Part shown: one piece after another, positions 8,191 to 19,610 of the stretch
Layout of the letters: each line of letters starts with the position of its first letter
Position numbering within the stretch: position 1 is the first letter of the stretch
Source: DATAES01 sp963802415
GTDB lineage: Bacteria > Actinomycetota > Acidimicrobiia > Acidimicrobiales > JACDCH01
DNA length: 64,000 bases
Direction of reading: 5' to 3'
NCBI GenBank assembly: GCA_963802415.1
Contig: CAWDIH010000001.1
Location: forward strand, 558,001 to 622,000
Position numbers and translations under genes: made by a program
Notes under the pieces: generated by a model
Told to the model about the DNA's origin: nothing
What the model saw: only the letters and a program-made list of their open reading frames with translations
Database searches by the model: none

Positions 8191-8538
8191 TCACGCCTCC
8201 GCTTGCTTCGGCTCTCGCTTCAACCAAAGCCAGAACGCGATGAGGCACAGCAGCACGCCGACGATGAAGTAGGCCGCCCACACGTGGTCCTCCCCGAAGA
8301 CGGCGTCGGGCAGATAGTTGTTGACTACGCGGATCGCCAGGATGATCACCAGAACGAACGCCACGCCGCCGAGGATGGCGGCGAACGTCCCGAAGACGAT
8401 GCCTCGGGCGACCGTCGTGACCGGCCCCGTCACCTTTTCCTGCACGGTTCCGACGACCTTGACGATCTGGTCGGTGGCCTGCGCCGGCCAGTCGTCGGTA
8501 CGGACGGTGGACGTCGACATCTCGACCCTGTCCGGCAT
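8191..8538 (-). CDS. Small two-helix membrane protein
   Basis: The product is 115 residues (109 if it starts at the in-frame ATG 8520). It has two hydrophobic segments (about 47-70 and 86-106) separated by a short polar loop, with a basic C-terminus (LKREPKQAEA). The function is not recognised. Actinobacteria often carry such a protein between the anti-sigma gene and trxB. It may be an envelope protein of the same stress regulon (inference from position). Confidence 0.7.
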   Translation of the reverse strand: MPDRVEMSTSTVRTDDWPAQATDQIVKVVGTVQEKVTGPVTTVARGIVFGTFAAILGGVAFVLVIILAIRVVNNYLPDAVFGEDHVWAAYFIVGVLLCLIAFWLWLKREPKQAEA

Positions 8539-8571
8539 GGGCGCAGCGTAGTCTGCGATGATCGCGGGACG

Positions 8572-9321
8572 TCAGAGCGGCCGCGTGAACACGACGGCAC
8601 AGTTGATGTCGTCGACCTCTAGGGTCTGCTGACCGGCGCTGCCCGAAACGATCACGATGACCGGCTGTCCGGACAGTGAGGCACGCGTGACAAAGGTCAC
8701 GTCGGAGCGCGACGCGCACGGCTCGCCCGGGGAGGACGAGCTGGCAGGAGCGCGAGGCGCGGCTTGGAGGTTCTGGGCCTCCGACGTCGCGCGTGTCTTC
8801 ACCGCGTCCACAAGCTCTTGCGGTGTCTCGAACGAACCGAGCTCGGCGAGGCCATCCGTCGCAGCCGCGGACTGGTCGGCGTGGAAGGATGGCGACGTGC
8901 TTTCTGCTGCTGCCGGCGCAGTGACGGCGGAGGAGGGTGCCTGACCCGCCGCTGTGCTGCCGGCCTTGCGGCTGTCGCGGGCCGAGAGCGCGGCGACGGC
9001 GCCGACGAGGCCCCCGACGGCGAGGAGCGCGGCGGCGATGGACGCGACGCGACGCACTCGCCGTCGGCGACGGTCGCGCAAGTCTGCGGTGGGCCGCGCG
9101 GCCGCGGTCGCCTCCGCTGACGTCACGGCAACCGCGATCAGCGCATCTCGTTGCTCACTCCTCGGGAGGGTGACGGACGTTGCGATCGCGTCGCGGGCGG
9201 CCCGCAGCTCGGCGAGCCGAGCGGACAGGGCCGCGTCGCCGCGGACGCGAGCCGCTTCCTCGTCCGTTGCCTCGCCGTCGAGAACAGCGGAGACGAGCTC
9301 GTCGTCGGTGAAATCGGTCAT
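8572..9321 (-). CDS. Putative anti-sigma factor of the adjacent ECF sigma factor
   Basis: The 249-residue protein has an N-terminal acidic segment typical of anti-sigma domains (TDFTDDELVSAVLDGEAT), a basic stretch followed by one membrane helix (about 92-112, VASIAAALLAVGGLVGAVAAL), and an extracytoplasmic Ser/Ala-rich part. No zinc-binding HxxxCxxC motif is visible. Its ATG overlaps the sigma stop by four bases. The position equals that of the SigM anti-sigma gene in mycobacteria. It probably holds the sigma factor at the membrane. Confidence 0.8.
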   Translation of the reverse strand: MTDFTDDELVSAVLDGEATDEEAARVRGDAALSARLAELRAARDAIATSVTLPRSEQRDALIAVAVTSAEATAAARPTADLRDRRRRRVRRVASIAAALLAVGGLVGAVAALSARDSRKAGSTAAGQAPSSAVTAPAAAESTSPSFHADQSAAATDGLAELGSFETPQELVDAVKTRATSEAQNLQAAPRAPASSSSPGEPCASRSDVTFVTRASLSGQPVIVIVSGSAGQQTLEVDDINCAVVFTRPL

Positions 9322-9881
9322 GCTCGCGGGATCTGACGATCGTCGGGGGTGTCTTGGTTCCCTGCCAGATGCGCCGCGACCGCAGCGCGGCCGCGGGCGA
9401 TTCTCGAGCGGACCGTACCGGGCGGAACGCCCAGAACTTCAGCGATCTCGGCGTAGTCGAGCGCGCAGACGTCGCGGAGCACGACGGCCGCGCGGAACTC
9501 GGGTGGCACGGTCACGAGCGCGTCGTCGATGCTCAGCCGGTCAACGACGCCATCGGCGAGGTCCCCACCGGGGACGGGCGGGGCCAGCTCGTCCACCGGG
9601 ACGGGTCGCCGCCGGCGACGGCGCAGCTCGTCGAGGCAGGTGTTGGTTGCCACACGGTACGACCAGGTCACGAACGACGAGCGTCCGTCGAACCGTGGCA
9701 GACCGCGGACGAGCGCCAGCAGCGCTTCTTGCGTGGCGTCGAGCGCGTCGGCGTCGTTGCCGGTCATGCGCCGGCACAGCCGGTACACGCGGTCGTGGTG
9801 CCGGCGCAGCAGCTTCTCGAGCGCATCGTCGTCACCCGCCCGAGCGGCGGCGACGAGGGCAACGTCGTCCGGTCCGCTGAT
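9318..9881 (-). CDS. ECF-type RNA polymerase sigma factor
   Basis: Region 2 runs from the LEKLLRRHHDRVYRLCRRMT helix through SSFVTWSYRVATNTCLDELR. Region 4 includes LDYAEIAEVLGVPPGTVRSR. The 187-residue size suits an ECF factor, and the synteny is that of mycobacterial SigM. The start is a problem: the coding similarity begins at ISGPDDVALVAAA, where only ATC (9881) is available. Further upstream the frame is open but overlaps the kinase gene. A base error at the start or a rare ATC start are both possible. Confidence 0.85.
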   Translation of the reverse strand: MSGPDDVALVAAARAGDDDALEKLLRRHHDRVYRLCRRMTGNDADALDATQEALLALVRGLPRFDGRSSFVTWSYRVATNTCLDELRRRRRRPVPVDELAPPVPGGDLADGVVDRLSIDDALVTVPPEFRAAVVLRDVCALDYAEIAEVLGVPPGTVRSRIARGRAAVAAHLAGNQDTPDDRQIPRA

Positions 9882-9891
9882 GCGCGGAACG

Positions 9892-11469
<1,578 letters not shown>

Positions 11470-11475
11470 CGGGGT

Positions 11476-12324
11476 TCATGTCGCCCCCGGAGGTCGTTGC
11501 CACGTCACCCCCATGACGCGGGGTCCAGCATGCGTGCCGATGACGGCACCGATGACACCGATGCGAATCTGGTCACGCGGGTAACGCGACGCGATCAAGT
11601 CGAGGAACTCGTCGAGGTCCGGCGCCTCTCCATGCGCGACGGACAACCGCTCCACGGCATGTTCTTCCAGCAAGCGGCTGGCGAGCCACTGCAACGCCTT
11701 CTTGCGAGTCCGCGCCTTTCCGGCTTCCTCCACCCGCCCGGTGCTGACGTCGATCAGCGGCTTGATCGACAGGAGGTTCCCGAGGAGAGCTTGAGCACCG
11801 CCGATGCGGCCCCCCTTCTTCAGGTTCTCGAGCGTGTCGAGCGCGCCGATGACCCGCGTGCGGGACGCCATGGCTTCCACCATGACGACGATCTCGGCTG
11901 CGCTCTTCCCGTCGCGCGCAGCTTCGGCCGCGGCGATCACCTGCGAACCGAGGCCGAGCGTGATCGATCTGGAGTCCACGACGCGCACATCAAGGATTCC
12001 GTCGAAGGCCTTCGCCGCGGTGAGTGCCGACTGGAGGGTGGCGGACAACTCGGACGACAAGTTGATGCATACGACTGCGTCGGCACCGGCGTCCGCGGCA
12101 GCACGAAAGGCGGTTTCGAACGCGCCGGGCGACGGAGCCGCGGTCTCCGGAAGTTGGTCGGACTCGGAAAGCCGCCGGTAGAACTCGGTGACGCTGAGAT
12201 CGACGCGGTCGGTGAACTCCTCGGTCCCGAAGCGAATCGAGAGCGGCACGATGAGGATGGCGAGTTGGTCGGCTTCGTCCTGGGACAGGTCGCACGAGCT
12301 GTCAGTGACGATGCGGACGCCCAT
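11476..12324 (-). CDS. DegV family fatty-acid-binding protein
   Basis: The 282-residue product starts MGVRIVTDSSCDLS, the DegV signature. It has the SPGAFETAF segment, the NLSSELSATLQSA motif and the GRIGGAQALLGNLLSIKPL motif of the family. DegV proteins bind a fatty acid, and in Firmicutes (FakB) supply it to a kinase. No FakA-like gene is in this window. It precedes the kinase gene by only six bases, so both probably share a transcript. Confidence 0.92.
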   Translation of the reverse strand: MGVRIVTDSSCDLSQDEADQLAILIVPLSIRFGTEEFTDRVDLSVTEFYRRLSESDQLPETAAPSPGAFETAFRAAADAGADAVVCINLSSELSATLQSALTAAKAFDGILDVRVVDSRSITLGLGSQVIAAAEAARDGKSAAEIVVMVEAMASRTRVIGALDTLENLKKGGRIGGAQALLGNLLSIKPLIDVSTGRVEEAGKARTRKKALQWLASRLLEEHAVERLSVAHGEAPDLDEFLDLIASRYPRDQIRIGVIGAVIGTHAGPRVMGVTWQRPPGAT

Positions 12325-12391
12325 GGGTAGGTGAGGTTAGAGCCACTCGGCCCTCCCTCCGGCCATGGAACTGCACGACGTCACAGCGAAT

Positions 12392-14391
12392 TTACGGAGC
12401 AATGTGCCGGGGACGCCTTCGTCCTCGCCGCGCGACGACGATGTGGCGGCCCCACCACAGCGCGAGGAACGTGCCCGCGCCGACGGACAGCACGACGCCG
12501 ACGCCGGAGAAGGCGGTTGAGCGCACGGTCACGCGGGTCCTGTCGATGACAAGACTGCCGTCGGGGGTCTGCAGGGTGACATCGAGCGCGGAGTCACCGG
12601 AGGCACGGGTGCGCACATTGATCGGGACGCGAGTCGTCTCGTCGGTCAGCGTCAGAGGAATGTGACCGTCTTCGTGCTCGGGGAGCTCGAGCTTCTCGCC
12701 CTGCAGGAAGAGGTCGACCGTGACGGGGTACCCGGTGGTGAGCCTGAAGGTGAGCGACACCACCCCGTCGCGTGCCGTGAAGTTGATCGACTGCCTCGGG
12801 GGCGCCTGGATCTTGTCGAGCTCGCCGTGGACGGCGTCGCTCGCGCCGTCGAGGTACGAGGTCCGTTGTTGGTCGGAGAGCCCGTTCGCACCGGCGACGA
12901 GTGCGCGTCGTTCGAAGTCGTCCGGCAGCGGGTTCGGCGCGACGACCATCGTCCGGTACGAGGAAAGCTCCTCGTTCGTCGCGCCGAGGCGTCGAGCAAA
13001 GCTGCTCAAGTCAGCGGAGGGCTTGGGCTGGAGGGTCCTCGCCAGCGGCGGGCGGCTGCTGTCGACGTCGCCGCGAGTACTGACGACCGGCACGCTGCCG
13101 AAGATCCCGGGGAGGGTGATGGGTCGCAGGATGCGGTTCACGGTCGGGCTCAACCCGCCGAGCAGCGCGTCGAGGAACCGGGAGTCGATGGGCCGATCCT
13201 CGGGGAGCACGAACGTCGCGGCGCGCTCGATCAGGGGGATCGTCGAAGTACAGGACCGACAGATCGGCGAGGAGATGGTTGGCGTCGATCACGGGATCGC
13301 CCGTCGAACCCAGATGCGCGGCGAGCCCGGCGTCAGCGGCGACTGCCGTGATGCCGTCGCTGTCGCGCAAGACGAACGGCTGGGTGAGCGTCCGGTTGAA
13401 GACACGGACGTCGAGGCCGCTGAGTGCGTCATCCGGAACGACCATCGACGTAACTCCACGCGCACGTAGGAACCGTGCCGCTTCCGAGGTGAGCCGGTCG
13501 TCCGCGACGAAGACCGAGCTCGCGGGCGGTGCGAGTGCCGCGGAGAGGGATTGGGTGCCGCGGTCGAACTGTTGTCCGAGCTCGTTGTCGAGGCCGCTGG
13601 TGATCCACTCGCTCGGTTGGAGCCGCACGTACGGCGTCGAGGTGAGTGGCCGGCCGGCGACGGCTGCCTTCAGTGCCTCGATCGACGCTGGTTCGAGCGC
13701 GTCGACCGTCTCCGGCGTCGCCGTGATCGTGAGCGGCACGTCCTCGTGGGCGGACAGCACCGACGACGAGCTCAGCACCGCGCCCTTGGTTGCTTCGTCG
13801 AGCGCGACCGTGCCGTCGGGCTGCAACGCCGGTTTGCCTCCCAGTGGCAGCACGACCGCGACACCGAGCGGGGCGAACTCCGTGCTGACCGGGAGCCGCA
13901 CCATGTAGGTGAGGAGTTGCTGGATCGTGGTGCGACCGTCGAGCAGGGCGATCGTCACCGGGAACACGCCCTCGCCGACGCGTACGGTCGGGCGTTGAGG
14001 GTCGGCCGGCGTCGTGCTCTGCAGATCGCGCGTTCGCGACCTTGACGACGACGGTGCCGGACACGTCGGGTGTCGCCGGTACGGTCGTCGGGTTGCCTAC
14101 GGGCGCGCGTAGGTTCCGGCCCTGCATCGACGCTTGGAAGTCGGTGCGGGTCGGCATGCGGCCGTGAACGTCGACGCGGATCGTGGCGCCGGTGGGCGCT
14201 CCGGTCACCCGCAGGCGGATCGTCAGGTCGCCATCCGGCTCGACGACGGGTGTCTGGCTGATCAGGCCGAGGATGTCGGTGCGAGTCGTCTGCGCCGTCG
14301 AAACCGGGGTCGCGGCCGCGAGCGGCGCGATCGCCCCCGATGCGGCGAGGAGGCACGCGGCCGCCCAGAACGATCGGACCACATGCTTCAC
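12392..14391 (-). CDS. Secreted/membrane-anchored protein of the Rv3909 type (DUF6049-like), with two frameshifts
   Basis: Three overlapping frames read as one protein of about 666 codons. There is an N-terminal signal peptide (VKHVVRSFWAAACLLAASG), a long extracytoplasmic part, and a C-terminal membrane helix followed by basic residues. The frame changes near 14030 and again at a five-G run (13234-13238); removing one base from that run restores DPLIERAAT. The GTG start at 14391 overlaps the GNAT stop. The place between the acetyltransferase and the sigma/kinase block corresponds to Rv3909 of M. tuberculosis. Function is unknown, probably envelope-related. Confidence 0.75.
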
Positions 14392-15113
14392 GCCAGCACG
14401 GTGTGCAGCACCGCAAGGCCACCGGGTTGAAGCCGGAAGCCGAGTCGCTCGTAGAGCTGCAGCGCGTCGTTGTTGCGTTCCTGGGTGTTGACCATTGCGC
14501 GCGCCGCGCCGCGCCGCTTCATCCATCGAAGCCCGTCGAGGACGAGCGCGCTGCCGTACCCCCGGCCGCGCGCAGCGGGAGCAACCGCGAGCCGCTGCAG
14601 AAAGCCGCGTGCCCCTGCCCGGCCGGACACGGCATAACCGACAACGCCATCCGGACCGTCGATCACGCGAAACCGGCTCGACGGCGTCGCGTCCACGGCC
14701 TCGTCGAGACCGGCAGGGTCGAGGCGCCAGAACGGGTCGAACGAGCGGGCGTCGACGTCGAGTGCCGCGGCACGGTCGCTTCGCCGCGCGCGGCGCATCG
14801 TCACGTGCGGGCTCACCGCCTGCGGGTCGTCGACCGCGACGAGCTCATGAGCCAAGAGGTGCAGTCGCTCGCGCACCGTGAACCCAGCGGCGAGGAACGC
14901 ATTGGCTTCGGACGCGGCCAGCGCGGCGGTCACTGCTTCGTTGTACCCGCGCTCGCGGAGCAGCGCTGAGCAGCGACGAACGGCATCCGTCGACGGCGGC
15001 CCAGATTCCGGCAACGGCGCGATGTAGGCGACGTGCGCATCGCCGCGCCACGATCCGACTCGAAGACGGTCGCCGCCCCAACGCAGGAGGTCCGCACTCG
15101 TCCGAGGAGCCAT
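14388..15113 (-). CDS. GNAT family N-acetyltransferase
   Basis: The 241-residue protein has a C-terminal GNAT domain with the acetyl-CoA-binding motif LAVAPAARGRGYGSALV and the later TQERNNDALQLYERLGFR segment. The N-terminal 90 residues may be a second, degenerate GNAT fold. The substrate is unknown. It is the first gene of the minus-strand block, coupled to the DUF6049-like gene by a four-base overlap. Mycobacteria have a MutT-type gene at this place instead. Confidence 0.88.
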   Translation of the reverse strand: MAPRTSADLLRWGGDRLRVGSWRGDAHVAYIAPLPESGPPSTDAVRRCSALLRERGYNEAVTAALAASEANAFLAAGFTVRERLHLLAHELVAVDDPQAVSPHVTMRRARRSDRAAALDVDARSFDPFWRLDPAGLDEAVDATPSSRFRVIDGPDGVVGYAVSGRAGARGFLQRLAVAPAARGRGYGSALVLDGLRWMKRRGAARAMVNTQERNNDALQLYERLGFRLQPGGLAVLHTVLA

Positions 15114-15177
15114 CGGAGTCTCGACATTAGGACCCGCAGGCTCGGAACGAGGAGTTGCGCCGGTACTGTCGGGCTTC

Positions 15178-16191
15178 GTGTCGGTCCTGTTCCTGACCCA
15201 TGCTCGCTACCTCGACCATGTCGCCGGTGCTCGGCATCCCGAGCGACCGGCACGGCTCGAGGCAGTGCTCGAGGGGGTTCACCGGTCCGACGTCGCTGAC
15301 GCGCTGATCACGACCGAGCCACGGCCGGCGACCCGAGCTGAGCTCGAGTTGATCCATCCAGCCGCATATCTCGACGCGGTGGAGCGGTTCTGCGCCGCCG
15401 GCGGTGGGCGTATCGACGCGGACACCGGCGCGAGTGCGGACTCGTACGACGTCGCGGTGCTGGCTGCCGGTGCAGGTCTGGCCGCGATCGAGCAGCTCGA
15501 TGCCGGAACGGCGACCGCGGCCTTCTGTGCAGTACGACCGCCGGGTCATCACGCACTGGCCAGACGCTCGATGGGGTTCTGCTTGTTCAACAACGTGGCC
15601 GTGACGGCAGCCGCACTCGCGCAGCGAGGCGAACGAGTGCTCATCGTGGACTTCGACGCGCATCACGGCAACGGTACGCAAGACCTGTTCTACGGCGATG
15701 CGCGGGTGCTGTACGTGTCGATGCACGAGTGGCCGCTGTACCCCGGCACCGGCGCCCTCGACGACATCGGGACCGGTGAGGGACGTGGTTCGACGGTGAA
15801 CTTCCCGCTTCCGGCCGGCGCGACCGGTGATGTCTATCTCTCCGCCATCGACGAGGTCGTTGTCCCCGTGGCGGAGTCGTGGCAGCCGACGTGGTTGCTG
15901 GTGTCCGCGGGCTTCGACGGTCATCGCTGTGATCCGTTGACAGGGCTCGGCTTGTCGAGCGGTGACTTCGCGGACGTGACGTCGCGGCTGACTCGCCTCG
16001 TCGCGCCCGGCAGGGTGGTGGCTTTCCTCGAAGGTGGATATGACCTCGAGGCGCTGGCTGACTCGACTGCCGCGTGTCTCGGTGCGCTGGTGGGCACCGA
16101 CCATCGCGCCGAACGTGCTACATCGGGAGGTCCTGGGCGCGAGGTACCCATCGCCGCGCTGAAGGTTCGCGAGCGCGCGTTGGATCGCTGA
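15178..16191 (+). CDS. Histone deacetylase family (AcuC/acetylpolyamine amidohydrolase-like) protein
   Basis: This is a zinc-dependent deacetylase of small molecules or acetyl-lysine. The 337-residue product has the catalytic histidine pair in RPPGHHA, the zinc ligands in DFDAHHGNGTQD and the second Asp in SAGFDGHRCDP. The terminal FLEGGYDLEAL motif is also typical. It starts at GTG 15178 and is divergent from the GNAT gene. It may act with the CCA enzyme gene only by location; no functional link is evident. Confidence 0.92.
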   Translation: MSVLFLTHARYLDHVAGARHPERPARLEAVLEGVHRSDVADALITTEPRPATRAELELIHPAAYLDAVERFCAAGGGRIDADTGASADSYDVAVLAAGAGLAAIEQLDAGTATAAFCAVRPPGHHALARRSMGFCLFNNVAVTAAALAQRGERVLIVDFDAHHGNGTQDLFYGDARVLYVSMHEWPLYPGTGALDDIGTGEGRGSTVNFPLPAGATGDVYLSAIDEVVVPVAESWQPTWLLVSAGFDGHRCDPLTGLGLSSGDFADVTSRLTRLVAPGRVVAFLEGGYDLEALADSTAACLGALVGTDHRAERATSGGPGREVPIAALKVRERALDR

Positions 16192-16244
16192 GGGCCGTCC
16201 ATAGCCGACCCTTCCCGCGGGGGCTTGCCTCTACGCTCGCAACG

Positions 16245-17651
16245 TTGATCAAGGAGCAGCTGGCCCCGTTACTCGACCTCACGCGGCCGTTGGCCGAGCG
16301 CTTCGACGCGGCCGGGAAGCGTCTGTACCTCGTGGGCGGGATCGTGCGGGACTTGCTCGCCGGGCGTCCTCTCGACGAACTCGACATCGATCTCACAACC
16401 GACGCCCGGCCGCCGGAGACGAAGCAAATCGTCGCTGACTGGGCTGACGCGATCTGGACCCAGGGCGAGCGTTTCGGGACTATCGGCGTCAGGCAGGGCC
16501 AGCGCTCGTTCGAGATCACGACACATCGAGCGGAGGCGTACCAGCCCGGCTCGCGGAAACCGGATGTCGTCTACGCAGACGCCGTCGAGGCGGACCTTTC
16601 GCGACGCGACTTCACCGTCAACGCCATGGCGCTCACGCTTCCCGATCCCGAGCTGGTCGATCCCTTCGACGGGAGCAGGGACCTTCTCGTGCATCGCCGG
16701 CTGCGGACGCCGCTCGTGCCCGACGATTCGTTCTCGGACGATCCGTTGCGCATGCTCCGCGCCGCGCGCTTCATTGCGGGGTATGGCCTGAAGCCCGACA
16801 ACGAACTGATCGATGCGGTTGTCCGGCTCCGGCAACGACTCGAGATCGTTTCCGCGGAGCGCATCCGTGACGAGCTCGACAAGCTCATCGTGGTCGACGA
16901 CCCGACACCCGGTCTGTGGTTCCTCTACGACACTCGTTTGTTCGAGGAATTCATGCCCGAGATACCGGAGCTCCGTCTGGAACAGGATCCCGTCCACCAG
17001 CACAAGGACGTGCTCTCGCACACGTTTGCGGTCGTCGCCAACGTCGCGCCGCGTCGTCGAGATGGCAAGCCGAACAAGACCGTGCGCCTTGCCGCGCTCC
17101 TGCACGACATCGGCAAGCCGAAGACGCGTTCGGTGGGTCCAGGCGGCGTGTCGTTCCACCAACACGAAGTGGTCGGGGCACGCATGGCCCGCGAGCGCCT
17201 CACCGCGCTTCGGTATCCGGCGCACGAGGTGGACGCGATCAGCAGGCTCGTCTACTTGCACCTCCGCTTTCACGGCTATGCCGAAGGTGATGGAGGCTGG
17301 ACGGACAGCGCGGTCCGACGTTACGTGCGTGATGCGGGCGATCTCCTGGATGAGCTCAACGAGCTCACGCGATGCGACTGCACGACGCGGAACGAGCGAC
17401 GGGCCCATGAGCTCACACGCCGCATGGACGCGCTCGAGAGCCGCATCGAGCGGCTCGCGGAGCAGGAGGAGCTGAAAGCGATTCGTCCGGACCTCGACGG
17501 CAACGAGGTGATGGACCTTCTCGGCATCCCGCCCGGCAAGCCGGTGGGCGAGGCGATGGCCTACCTCCTCGAAGCCCGCTTGGACGAGGGGCCGCTCGGC
17601 AAGGAGGAGGCCCGCGAGCGGCTGCTCGAGTGGTGGTCGACCCGAGGGTGA
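16245..17651 (+). CDS. pcnA: CCA tRNA nucleotidyltransferase with HD domain
   Basis: This enzyme adds or repairs the 3' CCA of tRNAs. The head domain has LVGGIVRDLLAGRPLDELDI with the metal-binding DxD, the RRDFTVNAMA motif and the DDPLRMLRAARF motif. The C-terminal part has an HD phosphohydrolase motif (LLHDIGKP). The frame is open far upstream, but TTG 16245 gives the family N-terminus and 468 residues. The mycobacterial homologue pcnA lies at the same place relative to sigM. Because no CCA is encoded at the tRNA-Gly gene in this window, such an enzyme is needed. Confidence 0.93.
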   Translation: MIKEQLAPLLDLTRPLAERFDAAGKRLYLVGGIVRDLLAGRPLDELDIDLTTDARPPETKQIVADWADAIWTQGERFGTIGVRQGQRSFEITTHRAEAYQPGSRKPDVVYADAVEADLSRRDFTVNAMALTLPDPELVDPFDGSRDLLVHRRLRTPLVPDDSFSDDPLRMLRAARFIAGYGLKPDNELIDAVVRLRQRLEIVSAERIRDELDKLIVVDDPTPGLWFLYDTRLFEEFMPEIPELRLEQDPVHQHKDVLSHTFAVVANVAPRRRDGKPNKTVRLAALLHDIGKPKTRSVGPGGVSFHQHEVVGARMARERLTALRYPAHEVDAISRLVYLHLRFHGYAEGDGGWTDSAVRRYVRDAGDLLDELNELTRCDCTTRNERRAHELTRRMDALESRIERLAEQEELKAIRPDLDGNEVMDLLGIPPGKPVGEAMAYLLEARLDEGPLGKEEARERLLEWWSTRG

Positions 17652-17679
17652 TCGAGCTGCTGGCGCCGGCCTGGCGCGC

Positions 17680-18444
17680 TCAAATTCCCTGCTTCCGTGC
17701 GCGCACGATGAGCGTGGAGGGCACGACTTGCATCACGTCGGTCCAATAGCTGCTGCGGTGTGCAGTGTTCGTCGGTTCGGGCTCGAGGACCGCGTCCACA
17801 CGGAAGTTCGCCCTCGTCAGGCTGGTGAACAGATCGCTGATGGTCAGCGGGTAGTCGTTGCCCGAGTCGTCACCGATCGTCCACGGCAGCGGCCTTCGGT
17901 CGAAGTACGAGCGTTGGAGCGACGGTGGGTCGCCGCCACCTTGCATCGCTCTGAAGGCGGGATGCGGTAGCGAGATCACGAGCGGCGCCTCCGGCCGCAA
18001 CACGCGGTGAACCTGGCGGAACACTCGGTCGAGGTCAGCCACCGCGCCGAGTGAGTAGATGCTGACCGCCACGTCCACGGTGTCGGCTCTGACGAACGCA
18101 AGGTCTGCCAGATCGCCTTGATGCAACTCGAGCTTGACCTCTTCGCGCTCGGCAAGTCGTCGCGCGTGCATCACCTGTTGGACCGACTCGTCGACTGCGA
18201 TGACACGCGCTCCTTGCTTCGCCATCGCGATGGACATCGTTCCGCCGCCGCAACCAAGCTCGAGGATCCGCTTGCCGTCGATCGGACCTAGCAGTCGCAG
18301 GTCCGCTTCGGTCGGGATGTCGGGGCCGTAGTGCACGGCATCGAGTGACAGGTCGTCCCAGGCCGGCCATGCCGTGAACGAACGCGCTGTCAGCATCCGC
18401 AGTTCCGGTCCGGCGTACTGATCGGGATCGGACGCGTCGCTCAC
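17680..18444 (-). CDS. SAM-dependent methyltransferase (class I)
   Basis: The 254-residue protein has the SAM-binding motif ILELGCGGGTMSIAMA (about residues 60-75), the acidic AVDES at the end of the next strand and the VAVSIYSLGAV motif. The substrate cannot be read from sequence. It converges with the CCA enzyme gene (28 bases apart) and lies upstream of the ino1 pair on the same strand, ending that minus-strand run. Confidence 0.85.
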   Translation of the reverse strand: MSDASDPDQYAGPELRMLTARSFTAWPAWDDLSLDAVHYGPDIPTEADLRLLGPIDGKRILELGCGGGTMSIAMAKQGARVIAVDESVQQVMHARRLAEREEVKLELHQGDLADLAFVRADTVDVAVSIYSLGAVADLDRVFRQVHRVLRPEAPLVISLPHPAFRAMQGGGDPPSLQRSYFDRRPLPWTIGDDSGNDYPLTISDLFTSLTRANFRVDAVLEPEPTNTAHRSSYWTDVMQVVPSTLIVRARKQGI

Positions 18445-18536
18445 ACGCCAGAGCTTTGCAGGGTTCCGCGCACCCGACTCGTTCCGGTGTGCGTCGTGGC
18501 CCTTCTACGGCCGTCTCGTCAGCGAGAACGCGTTGG

Positions 18537-19610
18537 TCAGCTCTTGATGAACAGCTCGAGCGCGTCGCGGGCATCTTCGTCGTGCACTTGTACCGGCGGC
18601 GACTTCATGAAGTATTGGCACGCCGGCATTACAGGGCCACCGAGTCCGCGGTCCTTGGCCACCTTGGCGCAGCGGAGGGCGTCGATGATCACGCCCGCCG
18701 AGTTCGGCGAGTCGTGAACCTCGAGCTTGAGCTCCACCGTCAACGGCACATCGCCGAAGTTGCGGCCTTCGAGTCTGATCAATGCCCACTTGCGGTCGTC
18801 GAGCCAGGGCACGTGGTCGGACGGACCGATGTGCACGTCGTGATCGCTGATGCCGGCGTCGATCTGGCTCGTCACCGACTGGGTCTTCGAGATCTTCTTC
18901 GACTTGAGCCGGCTGCGTTCCAGCATGTTCATGAAGTCCATGTTCCCGCCGAAGTTCAGCTGGTACGTGTGGTCGATCGTCGTGCCGCGGTCCTCGAACA
19001 GGCGGGCGAGGGTGCGGTGCACGATCGTGGCGCCCACCTGGCTCTTGATGTCGTCACCCACGATCGGCACACCTGCGGCTTCGAACTTCGCAGCCCACTC
19101 GGGGTCGGACGCGATGAACACCGGGATCGCGTTGACGAAGGCGACACCCGCATCGAGACACGCCTGTGCGTAGTGCTTCTGCGCCTGCTCGGATCCGACA
19201 GGGAGATAGGACACGAGCACGTCGGTCCTCGTCTCACGGAGAAGTTGCGCGACGTCGACCGGCTCAGCGGGCGACTCCTCGCATGTCTGTCGGTAGTACT
19301 CACCGAATCCGTCGAAGGTCGGCCCGCGCTGCACGATGACACCGAGATGCGGCACGTCGCTGAACTTGATCGTGTTGTTCGGCCCGGCGAAAGCCGCTTT
19401 GCTCACGTCGATGCCGACCTTGTCGGCGTCGATGTCGAACGCGGCCACGAGCTCGATGTCGCGGATGTGGTAGCCGCCGAGCTCGACGTGCATGAGCCCG
19501 GGTACCCGTTCAGATGCATCGGCGTCCTTGTAATACTGGATGCCCTGGAGCAACGAGCTCGCGCAGTTGCCGACACCGGCGATGGCGAGACGGATCGTAC
19601 GGTCGGTCAT
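18537..19610 (-). CDS. ino1: Inositol-3-phosphate synthase
   Basis: The enzyme converts glucose 6-phosphate to inositol 3-phosphate, the first step to phosphatidylinositol lipids and mycothiol-type thiols in actinobacteria. The 357-residue protein starts with the NAD-binding AIAGVGNCASSLLQG. It has the core motifs VPIVGDDIKSQVGATI and LNFGGNMDFMNM. It is coupled to the upstream PadR regulator gene by a four-base overlap (ATGA). The same pair exists in M. tuberculosis (Rv0046c-Rv0047c), suggesting PadR controls inositol synthesis. Confidence 0.96.
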   Translation of the reverse strand: MTDRTIRLAIAGVGNCASSLLQGIQYYKDADASERVPGLMHVELGGYHIRDIELVAAFDIDADKVGIDVSKAAFAGPNNTIKFSDVPHLGVIVQRGPTFDGFGEYYRQTCEESPAEPVDVAQLLRETRTDVLVSYLPVGSEQAQKHYAQACLDAGVAFVNAIPVFIASDPEWAAKFEAAGVPIVGDDIKSQVGATIVHRTLARLFEDRGTTIDHTYQLNFGGNMDFMNMLERSRLKSKKISKTQSVTSQIDAGISDHDVHIGPSDHVPWLDDRKWALIRLEGRNFGDVPLTVELKLEVHDSPNSAGVIIDALRCAKVAKDRGLGGPVMPACQYFMKSPPVQVHDEDARDALELFIKS

